Shown: in pieces, positions 17,378 through 25,709 of the stretch
Layout of the letters: each line of letters starts with the position of its first letter
Numbering within the stretch: the first letter of the stretch is position 1
Source: Chryseobacterium scophthalmum
GTDB taxonomy: Bacteria; Bacteroidota; Bacteroidia; Flavobacteriales; Weeksellaceae
Direction: 5' to 3'
DNA: 64,000 bases
Assembly (NCBI RefSeq): GCF_900143185.1
Contig: NZ_FSRQ01000001.1
Location: 620,001-684,000, forward strand
Notes under the pieces: model-generated
The model's database searches: none
The model's input: the letters and a program-made list of their open reading frames with translations, nothing else
Told to the model about the DNA's origin: nothing
Program-made: the position numbers and the translations under genes

Positions 17378-17542
17378 TCTCGCAGATTTTACAGATTACG
17401 CAGATTTTTTACATTCTATTTGTCATGCTGAAAGCATCTCTACAAAGTTAGTTTAGATTGACTTTGTCGTACCACTTGGTTAGGTTTCCTACGGAATGAC
17501 AAATATTCTCAATCATCTGCTTTATCTACAAAATCTGCGAGA
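17378..17542. repeat. Nested inverted-repeat element between permease and ATPase genes
   Basis: The outer arms TCTCGCAGATTTT (17378-17390) and AAAATCTGCGAGA (17530-17542) are perfect inverses. Inside them TTTGTCAT (17419-17426) pairs with ATGACAAA (17496-17503). The CGCAGATTT unit is also repeated directly at ~17399. It looks like a dispersed non-coding repeat; nothing coding was seen in 17312-17581. Confidence 0.65.
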
Positions 17543-17581
17543 ATATTTAAAATTAACCATTGACTCATTCACTATTCACAT

Positions 17582-18553
17582 TTACACTTTATTCTGTTTC
17601 AAAAGCATCATTAAAATTACAGGAATACCAAAAACTGAACTGATTACATTCAAAGGAATCTGCGATTTTTCGGCAACCACTGAAAAGAATAACATCATCA
17701 ACATTCCTAAAAACATATTCAAAATCCATTGCTGCCAAAGTTTTGCAGGGTTATAAATTAGCCTGCAGAAATGAGGAACAATAATTCCGATGAATAAAAT
17801 AGGCCCTAAAAATGCTGTAACCGATGCGGAAAGTAGAGAAGAAGCAACAATGATCATCAATTTCAGGTGATTTAAATTAACTCCTAAACTCTGTGCGTAT
17901 GAACTTCCAAGAGAATTTCCGATTAAGGGTTTTATGGTTTTAAAGCAAATCAATAATCCAATAAAAACTAAAACAGCAAGAACGATAATCTGATTTCTCG
18001 ATACCATATTATTGGCTCCGAAAGACCATAAAATATAATTTTTTAAGCTTTGATTTTCCGCATAAAACTGAAGTAACGAAACAATAGCTCCCGCAAAAGC
18101 CGATACCAGAAATCCGAAAATAATCAGATATGATTTATCCTGAAATTTATTTGACATCGACAGCAAAACAAGCATCAACAGCAAGCTTCCGATAATTGCA
18201 GACAAACTAAGAAAACTATTTTGAAGAAATTCGGGCAGTAAAATATTGTGTGAAAAGAAAATATAGAATGCAACTGATAAACTTGCAACAGAGGTAATTC
18301 CTAAAATATCCGGTCCGGCAAGAGGATTTTGAAAATATTCCTGCATCAGAAAACCCGATGTAGGAATTGAAATCCCGGCTAAAAGCATTACTAATAAACG
18401 ATTCACACGAATTTCAGCAATCTGACTATTGGTAGAATCCAGGAAAAAATCCTGAAGATGTAAAGTCAAAAATCCTGTATTCAAATTGATAATCGCTGTC
18501 AAAATAACTGCGATTACTAAAAATAGACACAGGATTTTAAATTTTTTAGACAT
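17582..18553 (-). CDS. FecCD/BtuC-family ABC permease
   Basis: The inner-membrane subunit of an iron-chelate or cobalamin-type importer. The product is 323 aa with about ten hydrophobic segments. Family landmarks are visible: IRVNRLLVMLLAGISIPTSG, QEYFQNPLAGPDILGITS near residue 70-90, GAIVSLLQF, LGVNLNHLK, FLGPILFIGIIVPHFCRLI and the final FGIPVILMMLL. It starts 17 bases after the TlpA-like lipoprotein gene and precedes the ATPase gene, giving the order tlpA-like, permease, ATPase. The substrate is not deducible; iron-siderophore is the most common for this size. Confidence 0.9.
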   Translation of the reverse strand: MSKKFKILCLFLVIAVILTAIINLNTGFLTLHLQDFFLDSTNSQIAEIRVNRLLVMLLAGISIPTSGFLMQEYFQNPLAGPDILGITSVASLSVAFYIFFSHNILLPEFLQNSFLSLSAIIGSLLLMLVLLSMSNKFQDKSYLIIFGFLVSAFAGAIVSLLQFYAENQSLKNYILWSFGANNMVSRNQIIVLAVLVFIGLLICFKTIKPLIGNSLGSSYAQSLGVNLNHLKLMIIVASSLLSASVTAFLGPILFIGIIVPHFCRLIYNPAKLWQQWILNMFLGMLMMLFFSVVAEKSQIPLNVISSVFGIPVILMMLLKQNKV

Positions 18554-18570
18554 TTGAAACTAGAATAATC

Positions 18571-19131
18571 TTATTTTAGAAAAGAATCAATCTTTGAATT
18601 AAGCATTTCTTCACTCATTGAACCTACAGCTTCTTCGGTTTTATCACCTTTTCTGAAGAACGTAAATGGAATATTATTTCCACTCCATTGTTGAAAATTT
18701 TTAAAAAAATCTTGGTTTAACTTGCTATCATCAAGAAGAAGAATTTTATCTGCCAAACCGCTTGTTTGTGCAAAAGCAGAAACTTCGGTTTGCCAATCTG
18801 GTTTATTAAAAATATTTATAAAAGTAAACTTTACGGGTTGCCCTTTTAACTCTTCAATTTTCTTTTTAAAATGAGGCATTTCCATCATGCATGGTCCACA
18901 CCAGGTTGCAAAAAAATTGGTTACATATAAAGTATCGTTATTTTTAGACAGAATCTCAGTTAAGCCTTTTTGATCAACTTCTTTAAGTGAGATTTTAGAA
19001 GTTTCACTTTCCGGTGTGCTCTGAATATTTGCAGAGTCTGTTGCGCTGATATTTTCTTCTGTTTTTTTTGCTTCTTTTTTACAACCGATAAGAACAGTTG
19101 CTAAAATTGCAGTCAAAATTATTTTTTTCAT
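18571..19131 (-). CDS. TlpA-like thioredoxin lipoprotein
   Basis: The product is 186 aa. The N-terminus MKKIILTAILATVLIGCKKE is a lipoprotein signal with lipobox LIGC. A ~45-residue Ser/Glu/Thr linker follows, then a thioredoxin fold with NFFATWCGPCMMEMPHFKKK carrying the redox CxxC (WCGPC), and a cis-Pro region NIPFTFF. Such proteins reduce disulfides or assist cytochrome maturation in the periplasm. Here the gene is the first of an apparent three-gene operon with an iron-chelate-type ABC transporter, so a link to metal handling is possible but is inference. Confidence 0.88.
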   Translation of the reverse strand: MKKIILTAILATVLIGCKKEAKKTEENISATDSANIQSTPESETSKISLKEVDQKGLTEILSKNNDTLYVTNFFATWCGPCMMEMPHFKKKIEELKGQPVKFTFINIFNKPDWQTEVSAFAQTSGLADKILLLDDSKLNQDFFKNFQQWSGNNIPFTFFRKGDKTEEAVGSMSEEMLNSKIDSFLK

Positions 19132-19232
19132 AAATAATATTCTTTGTTAAAATGAAATATACGAAAGGTATTTTTCATTGGTTTTGTTGCAAGAAAGTTG
19201 GGTGAAGGTCGGTTTCATAATTATTTTTTATT

Positions 19233-19240
19233 TATTTTTG
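19233..19240 (+). promoter_or_regulatory. -7 element before the PaaE-like reductase gene
   Basis: TATTTTTG matches TAnnTTTG and ends 9 bases before the start codon at 19250. No good -33 element was seen. Confidence 0.35.
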
Positions 19241-19249
19241 AAATGAAGT

Positions 19250-20374
19250 ATGGAACAACAAATCTATAAAGGAAAACTGACGCAGTTTCACTGCCTAAAA
19301 ATAGCTAAAAAGGAAGACCTGACCAAAAATACTTTTTCGCTGGAGCTTGAGATCCCGGAGGATTTAGAAGAAAATTTCACGTTTGAAGCAGGGCAATTTG
19401 TAAGTGTAAAATTCAATGCTGAAGGAAAAGAAGTTATTAATGATTATTCAATGACTTCGGCTCCGTATGAGAAAAAAATAGCTTTAGGAATTAAAATCAA
19501 TTCTGAAAACGGTGCAACCGCACAGCTTTATAACAATTATGAAGTTGGTGATGAATTGCTTGTGAGCGAACCCAATGGCAGATTTACTTTAGTTTCTAAA
19601 CCCAGCGAATTCAGAACGATTGTAGGCTTTGCTGCAGGAATTGGAATTACCCCCATTTTAAGCCATTTTAAAAATATTCTTCATAATGAACCGAGAACGA
19701 GACTGTTTCTTTTTCTTGGAAATAAACGCTCTGAAGAACTTGTTTACCGTGATCTTTTAGATAATCTTGCAAGGCAACATCACAACAGATTGCAGATTTT
19801 TTATTTTTATTCGCAGGAGAAAACCGCAGATCAGTTTTTCTACGGAAGATTAGATGCAAAAAAATTGAATTTAATTATCAATCAAATCCTACATTTGGAT
19901 GATACCGATGAAGAATCCACAATTTGGGATGCCGTTGACGAAGTTTTAATTTGTGGAAAAGGGGAGATGATAAAAACTTTAGCCAATGCTTGTTATCACC
20001 ACGGAATTCCAAAAAAGAACATTCATTTTGAATTGTTTGAAGAATTTAATGATGATATTTATCCTGTAGAAAAAGAATTTCCATTGATAGAAAATGTAGA
20101 GGTAGATTTTCAGCTTTTGGGAAAAAAATATCAAACGGTACTTTCAAATAATCGGGAAAAAATTCTTCAACAGCTTTTGATTCAGAAATTCCCGGTTCCT
20201 TATTCATGCAAATCAGGAATTTGTGGAAGCTGCGAATGTACTGTAGAAGAAGGCGAAGTAGAACTTTTGGAAAACGAATATCTTACCGAAAAAGAGGAAG
20301 CTCAAGGCAAAATATTAGCATGTATGTCAATTGCAAAAACTAAGAAAATAAAGCTTAACTTTGATTTTAATTGA
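19250..20374 (+). CDS. Ferredoxin--NAD(P)H reductase, PaaE-like, with C-terminal 2Fe-2S domain
   Basis: A flavin- and iron-sulfur-containing electron transfer protein. The product is 374 aa. Domain order is an FAD-binding barrel (residues ~5-110, with FEAGQFVSVKF and DYSMTSAPYEK), a NAD(P)-binding domain (GFAAGIGITPILSHFKNIL ... EVLICGKGEMI) and a plant-type ferredoxin domain at the C-terminus with CKSGICGSCECTV and a fourth Cys in ILACMSIA. PaaE feeds electrons to phenylacetyl-CoA epoxidase, but no paa genes are here, so the partner oxygenase is unknown; many flavobacteria carry this gene alone. Its stop overlaps the TTG start of the next gene. Confidence 0.88.
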   Translation: MEQQIYKGKLTQFHCLKIAKKEDLTKNTFSLELEIPEDLEENFTFEAGQFVSVKFNAEGKEVINDYSMTSAPYEKKIALGIKINSENGATAQLYNNYEVGDELLVSEPNGRFTLVSKPSEFRTIVGFAAGIGITPILSHFKNILHNEPRTRLFLFLGNKRSEELVYRDLLDNLARQHHNRLQIFYFYSQEKTADQFFYGRLDAKKLNLIINQILHLDDTDEESTIWDAVDEVLICGKGEMIKTLANACYHHGIPKKNIHFELFEEFNDDIYPVEKEFPLIENVEVDFQLLGKKYQTVLSNNREKILQQLLIQKFPVPYSCKSGICGSCECTVEEGEVELLENEYLTEKEEAQGKILACMSIAKTKKIKLNFDFN

Positions 20375-20988
20375 GAATCATCCGAAACATATTTAAATTA
20401 TTTTTTGTATCAGTAGAAATTGTTTTTCTTCTGATATGTTTGTCTAATGCCTGGGTTTTCGGATTGACCAATGGTAGAACTTATACCAAGATTTCAAAAA
20501 TTCCGCCAAGAGAAGTTGCTTTGGTTTTAGGAACCTCCCCAAGAATGCGTTCCGGACTTTCTAATCCTTATTTTACCAAAAGGATGGATGCAACTGCATT
20601 GCTCTATCATCACGGAAAAATTAAGAAAATTATTGTAAGCGGCGAAAAAAGCAAAGGATATAATGAACCTGCCGCGATGAAAAACTATCTGATTTATCAG
20701 GAAGGTGTGCCCGAAGAAATCATTATAGAAGATCCTGAAGGTTTTAATACGTACAAAAGTATCTTAAGGTGTAAAGATGTTTACAATAAGAAAAATGTGA
20801 TTATCGTTTCTCAGGGTTTTCATAATTTGAGAGCATTATTTTTTGCACGAAACAATAACATGAATGCTTTAGGTTTTGATGCGCAAGATGTTACAAAACC
20901 AGAAAGTTACTACAGAAACCAATCCCGCGAAATCCTCGCAAGAGTGGCCGCTGTAGTTTATTTTATTTTTGGAATTTCTTCGGATTAG
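20371..20988 (+). CDS. SanA/ElyC/YdcF-family membrane protein (DUF218)
   Basis: The product is 205 aa. It starts at TTG 20371, overlapping the upstream TGA; no ATG exists before the membrane anchor (FFVSVEIVFLLICLSNAWVF), so the rare start is needed. The DUF218 core is visible: PREVALVLGTSPRMRSGLSN, KRMDATALLYHHGKIKKIIV, EDPEGFNTYKSILRCKDVY and VIIVSQGFHNLRALFFAR. In E. coli, SanA and ElyC affect envelope barrier function and lipid carrier recycling. It is translationally coupled to the reductase gene, and its 3' end overlaps the convergent tamL by 4 bases. Confidence 0.85.
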   Translation: MRIIRNIFKLFFVSVEIVFLLICLSNAWVFGLTNGRTYTKISKIPPREVALVLGTSPRMRSGLSNPYFTKRMDATALLYHHGKIKKIIVSGEKSKGYNEPAAMKNYLIYQEGVPEEIIIEDPEGFNTYKSILRCKDVYNKKNVIIVSQGFHNLRALFFARNNNMNALGFDAQDVTKPESYYRNQSREILARVAAVVYFIFGISSD

Positions 20989-23588
20989 AAAGGATATCCG
21001 AAAGCGATATTTAAAGTTGGTTTTAATGGTTTAATATCATGGAATCTCCATCTGTCACCATCAGGTTTGTTCGGATCGTAAATTTTGTAAGCTAAATCTA
21101 CTCTTAAGGTAATGTAAGCAACGTTTACTCTAAGTCCAAATCCGCTACCAATACCCATTTCTCTGATGAATTTATTAAATTTAAACTGATCATCAAAACC
21201 ATTATTTTCAGTATTCCAAACGTTTCCGATATCGGTAAAAATAGCACCTTCGTACATTTCGGTAAATGGAATTCTGTATTCTATGTTGGTTGTCAGTTTA
21301 ATATTCCCCATCAAATAAGTACGTACTTTTTCGTCAATCTGAGAACCACCCGGTCCTAAACCGCCAAATGCAACCCAAGCTCGGATATCATTAGAACCTC
21401 CATTAAAATATGATCTTACAAATGGCATTGCTGAAGAGTTTCCGTAAGGAATACCTATCCCGATAAACTGTCGTAATGCTAAAGTCTGATTACCATTAAA
21501 TTTAAAATATTTTCTTACATCAAAATCAAATTTCACAAACTGTGCATATGGAATTCCAAAAATTGTTCTTTCAGGACTTCTTAAAATTCCACCGTCATCT
21601 TGTCTTTTCTGATTAAAAACACTTGGTATATTTCCTGCCAATTCTACTTTTCCGTTAAAATAAAAAGCATTAGGATAATCTTTTTTACCAATTTCATTAT
21701 AAATAAAATTATAAATCATTGATGAGATAAGAACGTCCTGAGTCTGTCTGTCTTTATTCACAATTGTTCCCAGAAAAGAAAGTAAATCATCAGCTTTTTT
21801 AGGATCTGTCGCAATAGATGCTGCGTATCCTAAATCACCAATAATCTTTTCTGAAACCTGGTCTCTTGATAAAATTCCGGACTCAAAATCCTGTTTAATT
21901 TGTGGATTAGAAATAAAATAATCATTAAAAACAGTCTGTCTTACAACATCATCATTCACGAAGAAATCATAATAACTGTCTTTATTTTTAGTTAAACTGA
22001 AAAGGGTGTTAAACAAAGTTAATCTGTGAGAAACCTGATCATTAACATTGGCAAAATAATTTAAACCTGTATTAAAGTTGGTTCTTCCCAAACCGATATT
22101 GTTCTGTACCGAAGCTCCCAAAACAATTGATGATGTAGGAGTATATCTTTTAGGAATCAGTTTATAATAATTAAACGGAAGCAATAATCTCGGAAAGCTT
22201 AGAGAGCCTTGTGCAGAATATTCATACGCTAAAATTCTTGTATCTAAATTTTTAGGATTTCTGATTGATCCGAAAGTTCCTGCAACGCTCGTCGTCAAGT
22301 TTTCTGCACCACGAAACACGTTTCGGGTTGTAAGATCTACAGAAGGGGAAACCCCTAAATTTAGTAACTGAGAATAATTGATATCTGTTCCTATCTTTAG
22401 CTCATATTTATCTAAAGGTTTCAAGATATATAAAACATCTACAATACTGTCGTTTGGAGCAGTTGCACCACCTTGTCTCAAAGAATCTCTGGCTTTAAGG
22501 ATGCTAAAATTATTCATAGCCAAAAGGTTTCTTTTGGTAAGGTCTAATTTTTTCTGATCATAAATAGTTTTACTATCAACAATAATGGTTCTCCATAAAG
22601 CAGAAGTCTTATAATTTTCATTCATTTTATGAAATCTAATTCTTCTAAGACTGTCTTTCACTGTTCTTCTTGGAAAATCTGAATGACGATCAACAATTGC
22701 GACGTCAATATTTCCAAAAGTAGCTCTTTTGTAAGGACGATTGATGGAATCTTTACGAATTTCTAAAACCAACGGAACTTCTTTTCTGCTCAAAAGAGAA
22801 TCTGCAACAAAACCTACCTCATCATTTCCTGCATTGAATCTGTAATATCCGTTTTCACGCATCCAGTCGTTGATTCTGGTAATTTCTTTTTCTAAAACAG
22901 TCTGATCGAGCAATTGCCCGCTTCTTACCAAACTTTCGTGCATTTTTTGCTGGTAAAGTCCTTTAATCCCTAAATCTGGAATGTGGTAATAATATTCTTT
23001 AATATTTGTAGGACTGTTGTGTGTAATAGAATACTTTACAGACGCTTTTTTAGCTGTAGAATCAAGCTTGTGAGCATATTTTACTTCTGCATCCCAAAAA
23101 CCTCTGTACGTCATTCTTTTTTCAATAGACTGCGCGCTTTTTTCAGTTCTGGTCTGATCTAAAATCACAGGAGGAGTTCCCCAATTATGATATAGTCTGT
23201 CCATGAAAAGACTATTACCAACACTGCTCTGCATATTGTATTTTGTAAAAAGAGAATCACGAAGTTTCTGATTTCTCATCTCACTCGGATACGTCATATA
23301 TTCATTAAGAATCGTATAGTATTTAGGATTGGCTGCATTGTATAAAAGAAGACTTAGCGGCATGAAAAGCAGCTGCTTTTTGTTGGGCTTCTGCTGTACA
23401 TAATCTTCCAGCTCATCATCGAAAAACTGTTTTTTATCTTCAAATTCAAAATTGTTTTGAGTAAGCAGATATTCACCATCCGGAACTTTTTTTGTGGTAC
23501 TGCATGCATAAAGTAAACCGACAAATGTTGCAAATGATATTATTTTATAATATTTTTGAGGAGAATTCTTAAAATGCTTACAGCTCAT
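20985..23588 (-). CDS. tamL: TamL, BamA/TamA-like outer-membrane lipoprotein
   Basis: An Omp85-family protein of Bacteroidota that takes the TamA role in inserting or supporting outer-membrane proteins. The product is 867 aa. The N-terminus carries a lipoprotein signal (FATFVGLLYACSTTKKVPDG), which separates TamL from BamA and TamA. POTRA-like segments cover residues ~30-380, including NLLAMNNFSILKARDSLR. The 16-strand barrel follows with the Omp85 motif region GGSNDIRAWVAFGGLGPGGS, and the C-terminus ends TLNIAFGYPF. The only start giving the signal peptide is 23588, which overlaps the divergent RNA methyltransferase start by 15 bases. No tamB gene is in the window. Confidence 0.88.
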   Translation of the reverse strand: MSCKHFKNSPQKYYKIISFATFVGLLYACSTTKKVPDGEYLLTQNNFEFEDKKQFFDDELEDYVQQKPNKKQLLFMPLSLLLYNAANPKYYTILNEYMTYPSEMRNQKLRDSLFTKYNMQSSVGNSLFMDRLYHNWGTPPVILDQTRTEKSAQSIEKRMTYRGFWDAEVKYAHKLDSTAKKASVKYSITHNSPTNIKEYYYHIPDLGIKGLYQQKMHESLVRSGQLLDQTVLEKEITRINDWMRENGYYRFNAGNDEVGFVADSLLSRKEVPLVLEIRKDSINRPYKRATFGNIDVAIVDRHSDFPRRTVKDSLRRIRFHKMNENYKTSALWRTIIVDSKTIYDQKKLDLTKRNLLAMNNFSILKARDSLRQGGATAPNDSIVDVLYILKPLDKYELKIGTDINYSQLLNLGVSPSVDLTTRNVFRGAENLTTSVAGTFGSIRNPKNLDTRILAYEYSAQGSLSFPRLLLPFNYYKLIPKRYTPTSSIVLGASVQNNIGLGRTNFNTGLNYFANVNDQVSHRLTLFNTLFSLTKNKDSYYDFFVNDDVVRQTVFNDYFISNPQIKQDFESGILSRDQVSEKIIGDLGYAASIATDPKKADDLLSFLGTIVNKDRQTQDVLISSMIYNFIYNEIGKKDYPNAFYFNGKVELAGNIPSVFNQKRQDDGGILRSPERTIFGIPYAQFVKFDFDVRKYFKFNGNQTLALRQFIGIGIPYGNSSAMPFVRSYFNGGSNDIRAWVAFGGLGPGGSQIDEKVRTYLMGNIKLTTNIEYRIPFTEMYEGAIFTDIGNVWNTENNGFDDQFKFNKFIREMGIGSGFGLRVNVAYITLRVDLAYKIYDPNKPDGDRWRFHDIKPLKPTLNIAFGYPF

Positions 23589-24299
23589 ACAATTAAAATT
23601 TTACAGTCTTTAGATAAAAAGAAGTTCAGGCAAAAATACAACTTGTTTTTGGTTGAAGGGAATAAAACTATTCTTGAACTTCCTAATTCTAACTTTAAAA
23701 TTAAAGAAATATTTTCTACAGAACCTAACAATTTTCTGTCCAAAGATGTTCAGTTTACACAGATCACTGAAAATGAACTTAAAAAAATAAGTTTTTTACA
23801 AAATCCTAAAGATTCTGTAGCGGTTTGTGAATTGCTAGAAAGATCTGAGTTTATTGACAAAGATTTCCAATTGGTTTTAGACGGAATTCAGGATCCCGGA
23901 AATTTGGGGACGATTATCCGTTTGGCAGACTGGTTTGGAATTGAACAGATTATTTGTAGTGAAGACACGGTGGATTTTTACAATCCAAAGGTTATTCAGG
24001 CAACCATGGGTTCTTTTACAAGAGTAAATATCGTCTATTGCAATTTGGTTGATTATCTTTCAAAAACTGAAAACATCAATGTGGGAACCGATATGGAAGG
24101 GGAGAATATTTATCATTTCGAAAAACCAAAGAAAATCAATCTTATTTTAGGAAACGAAGGAAACGGAATGCGTGATGAAACAGAAAAACTTCTTCACAAG
24201 AAAATAAGTATTCCAAGATTTGGAAAATCGCAGTCTACAGAAAGCCTGAATGTTTCTATGGCTGCAGGAATTATTTTAGGCCAAATGTTTTCAAAATAG
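23574..24299 (+). CDS. SpoU/TrmH-family RNA 2'-O-ribose methyltransferase
   Basis: An SAM-dependent methyltransferase with the SPOUT trefoil-knot fold, acting on rRNA or tRNA. The product is 241 aa from ATG 23574, preceded by GAGGAG at ~23559. That is an unusually good Shine-Dalgarno for this group and supports this start over 23556. Family motifs: LDGIQDPGNLGTIIRLADWF (motif 1), NPKVIQATMGSFTRV, LILGNEGNGMRDE (motif 2) and IPRFGKSQSTESLNVSMAAG (motif 3). An N-terminal substrate-binding segment KKFRQKYNLFLVEGNK fits RlmB/TsnR-like enzymes. It is divergent from tamL with overlapping 5' ends. The exact target nucleotide is unknown. Confidence 0.9.
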   Translation: MLTAHTIKILQSLDKKKFRQKYNLFLVEGNKTILELPNSNFKIKEIFSTEPNNFLSKDVQFTQITENELKKISFLQNPKDSVAVCELLERSEFIDKDFQLVLDGIQDPGNLGTIIRLADWFGIEQIICSEDTVDFYNPKVIQATMGSFTRVNIVYCNLVDYLSKTENINVGTDMEGENIYHFEKPKKINLILGNEGNGMRDETEKLLHKKISIPRFGKSQSTESLNVSMAAGIILGQMFSK

Positions 24300-24307
24300 A
24301 CAAGAAA

Positions 24308-24385
24308 TTAGAAGTTAGAGGTTAGAAATTAGTAAAACAAACTTTATTTTAAACTAACTTCTAACCTCTAGATTCTAACTTCTAA
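24308..24385. repeat. Imperfect inverted repeat built of TTAGAAGTTAGAGG units
   Basis: The left arm 24308-24333 and right arm 24353-24385 are inverted copies apart from a ~7-base insertion in the right arm. It lies between the convergent methyltransferase and the 24388 gene and could act as a bulky transcription barrier. Confidence 0.6.
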
Positions 24386-24387
24386 GA

Positions 24388-24885
24388 TTATATAAGTTGC
24401 TCCATACTGGATACACTTTTTGTTTTTTGATAAGTTTCCAACTTTGTGCGGATAAATTTTAAAGCCATTGGTGCCACATAAATTAATGCTGCTCCCAAAA
24501 TTTTCTTTTTCCAGTTTGAACTTTTCATGTTTTTCTTTGCATAATTTGCTACAAAAGCAGTAACGGCAAGTTTGATAACAGTGTCCATTGCATCGCCTTT
24601 AAATGCGCTTCCTGCAATTCCCACTGCTGTATTTTTACTTAGAAAAAGATCTTTTACTTCAGATGTAATCTGCTTTGCAATAACATCTTTTCTAATTACT
24701 GTCTTTTCTTCACCATCTTCATCAATCTTCTCCTTTAGATACTGATCACTAAGACCATTAGTAAATGCACTCAAGCTTTCTTTTGTATTTTTAAAAGTTA
24801 AAAGTGCTTCCAGATCAGTTATTTCACTTTTCAAAAGTTTCTTCTTTCTTTTAAGTTCTTCCAGACTCTCGTAATTTCTGCCCAT
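24388..24885 (-). CDS. Uncharacterised protein of the YtxH/holin-like cluster
   Basis: The product is 165 aa. The N-terminal third is a Lys/Glu/Leu-rich coiled-coil-like helix (SLEELKRKKKLLKSEITDLEALL). A weakly hydrophobic region follows (DAMDTVIKLAVTAFVANYA, ILGAALIYVAPMALKFI). It starts 3 bases after the holin-like gene stop, so the two are almost certainly co-translated. I do not recognise a catalytic motif. By position it is the third member of an envelope-stress-like cluster. Confidence 0.6.
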   Translation of the reverse strand: MGRNYESLEELKRKKKLLKSEITDLEALLTFKNTKESLSAFTNGLSDQYLKEKIDEDGEEKTVIRKDVIAKQITSEVKDLFLSKNTAVGIAGSAFKGDAMDTVIKLAVTAFVANYAKKNMKSSNWKKKILGAALIYVAPMALKFIRTKLETYQKTKSVSSMEQLI

Positions 24886-24888
24886 AGT

Positions 24889-25197
24889 TTAGTGATTTAA
24901 GAATTCTATTACTTTATTTGCTACCATATGCACGATTCTTTTCTTAAAGGTAACAACTAAAAGCATTACTACAAAATAAAATGCTGCAACAATCAAGAAT
25001 CCGTATGAATAATTATCTAAAGCTTTACCAATAAGAAACGCCAACCCAAAATTGAAAAGAATGATAAAAAAGCCAAAAGCCACCAACAATATCACTAGAT
25101 AGGCAATAACACCTGCAGAAATTGAAGATTTTTCTGTGGCTTCAATTTTTAGCAAATCTATTCTCTTAGATGCGTATTCTTTAATAGTTTCAATCAT
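24889..25197 (-). CDS. Phage_holin_3_6-type (YqjE-like) membrane protein
   Basis: The product is 102 aa. An amphipathic N-terminus (ETIKEYASKRIDLLKIEATEK) is followed by two membrane helices (VIAYLVILLVAFGFFIILF and YGFLIVAAFYFVVMLLVV) and a basic end. This matches the Phage_holin_3_6/YqjE family. Despite the family name these are usually chromosomal, stress-induced inner-membrane proteins next to YtxH- or YqjD-like genes, as here. No other phage gene is nearby. Confidence 0.75.
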   Translation of the reverse strand: MIETIKEYASKRIDLLKIEATEKSSISAGVIAYLVILLVAFGFFIILFNFGLAFLIGKALDNYSYGFLIVAAFYFVVMLLVVTFKKRIVHMVANKVIEFLNH

Positions 25198-25221
25198 CCT
25201 TATATTTTTTTTAAAAGTTAC

Positions 25222-25257
25222 AAAAAAAGGAACTCTTTTAACTAAAGTTCCTTTTTT
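25222..25257 (-). terminator. Intrinsic terminator after ytxH
   Basis: AAAAAAGGAACT (25223-25234) pairs with AGTTCCTTTTTT (25246-25257). Read leftward it has a T tract. It lies between the ytxH-like gene and the holin-like gene, so the latter is partly insulated. Confidence 0.75.
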
Positions 25258-25282
25258 ATATTTAATGAAAAATTAAATACAA

Positions 25283-25630
25283 TTATTTAAGATTGTTCAA
25301 TTCAGATTCTACATCTTTTACCATATCGGTAGTTTTAGAAACAATTTGATCTTTGTACTTGTCATATCCGTCTTTTACAGTATGAGCTACATTATTGGCA
25401 GTTTCTTTGAAAGTAGAAGAGATACTGTCGTACTGATCTTTTACTTTTTCAGATACTTCACCGTATTTATCTTTAGCCTGATCTTTTAGATCATTTGCTT
25501 TGTTTTTGATTTTTTTTCTTGTTTCTTTTCCTTCTTCAGGAGCGTAAAGCATTCCTAAAATTACACCTGCTGCAGCACCTGCTAAAAGACCTGCCAAAAT
25601 ACCTGCTGTATTATTTCCTTTTCTAGACAT
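25283..25630 (-). CDS. YtxH-domain protein
   Basis: The product is 115 aa. A glycine/alanine-rich membrane segment (AGILAGLLAGAAAGVILGML) is followed by YAPEEGKETRKKIKNKANDL, the classic YtxH hallmark, and then a long charged amphipathic helix (DKYGEVSEKVKDQYDSISST). YtxH proteins are general-stress, membrane-anchored proteins of unknown mechanism. A terminator separates it from the holin-like gene downstream, which suggests it can be expressed alone at a higher level. Confidence 0.85.
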   Translation of the reverse strand: MSRKGNNTAGILAGLLAGAAAGVILGMLYAPEEGKETRKKIKNKANDLKDQAKDKYGEVSEKVKDQYDSISSTFKETANNVAHTVKDGYDKYKDQIVSKTTDMVKDVESELNNLK

Positions 25631-25709
25631 TTTTTGTTTTTTTAATAGTTAATAAATACTAGTTTTCGTTTTAAAAGGTTACAATTAATATACCAATCAA
25701 GATTTGTGA

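Noticed and set aside
24889..25197. Prophage remnant suggested by a holin-like protein
   Set aside because: No other phage gene is near, and the family occurs as a chromosomal stress protein next to YtxH genes.
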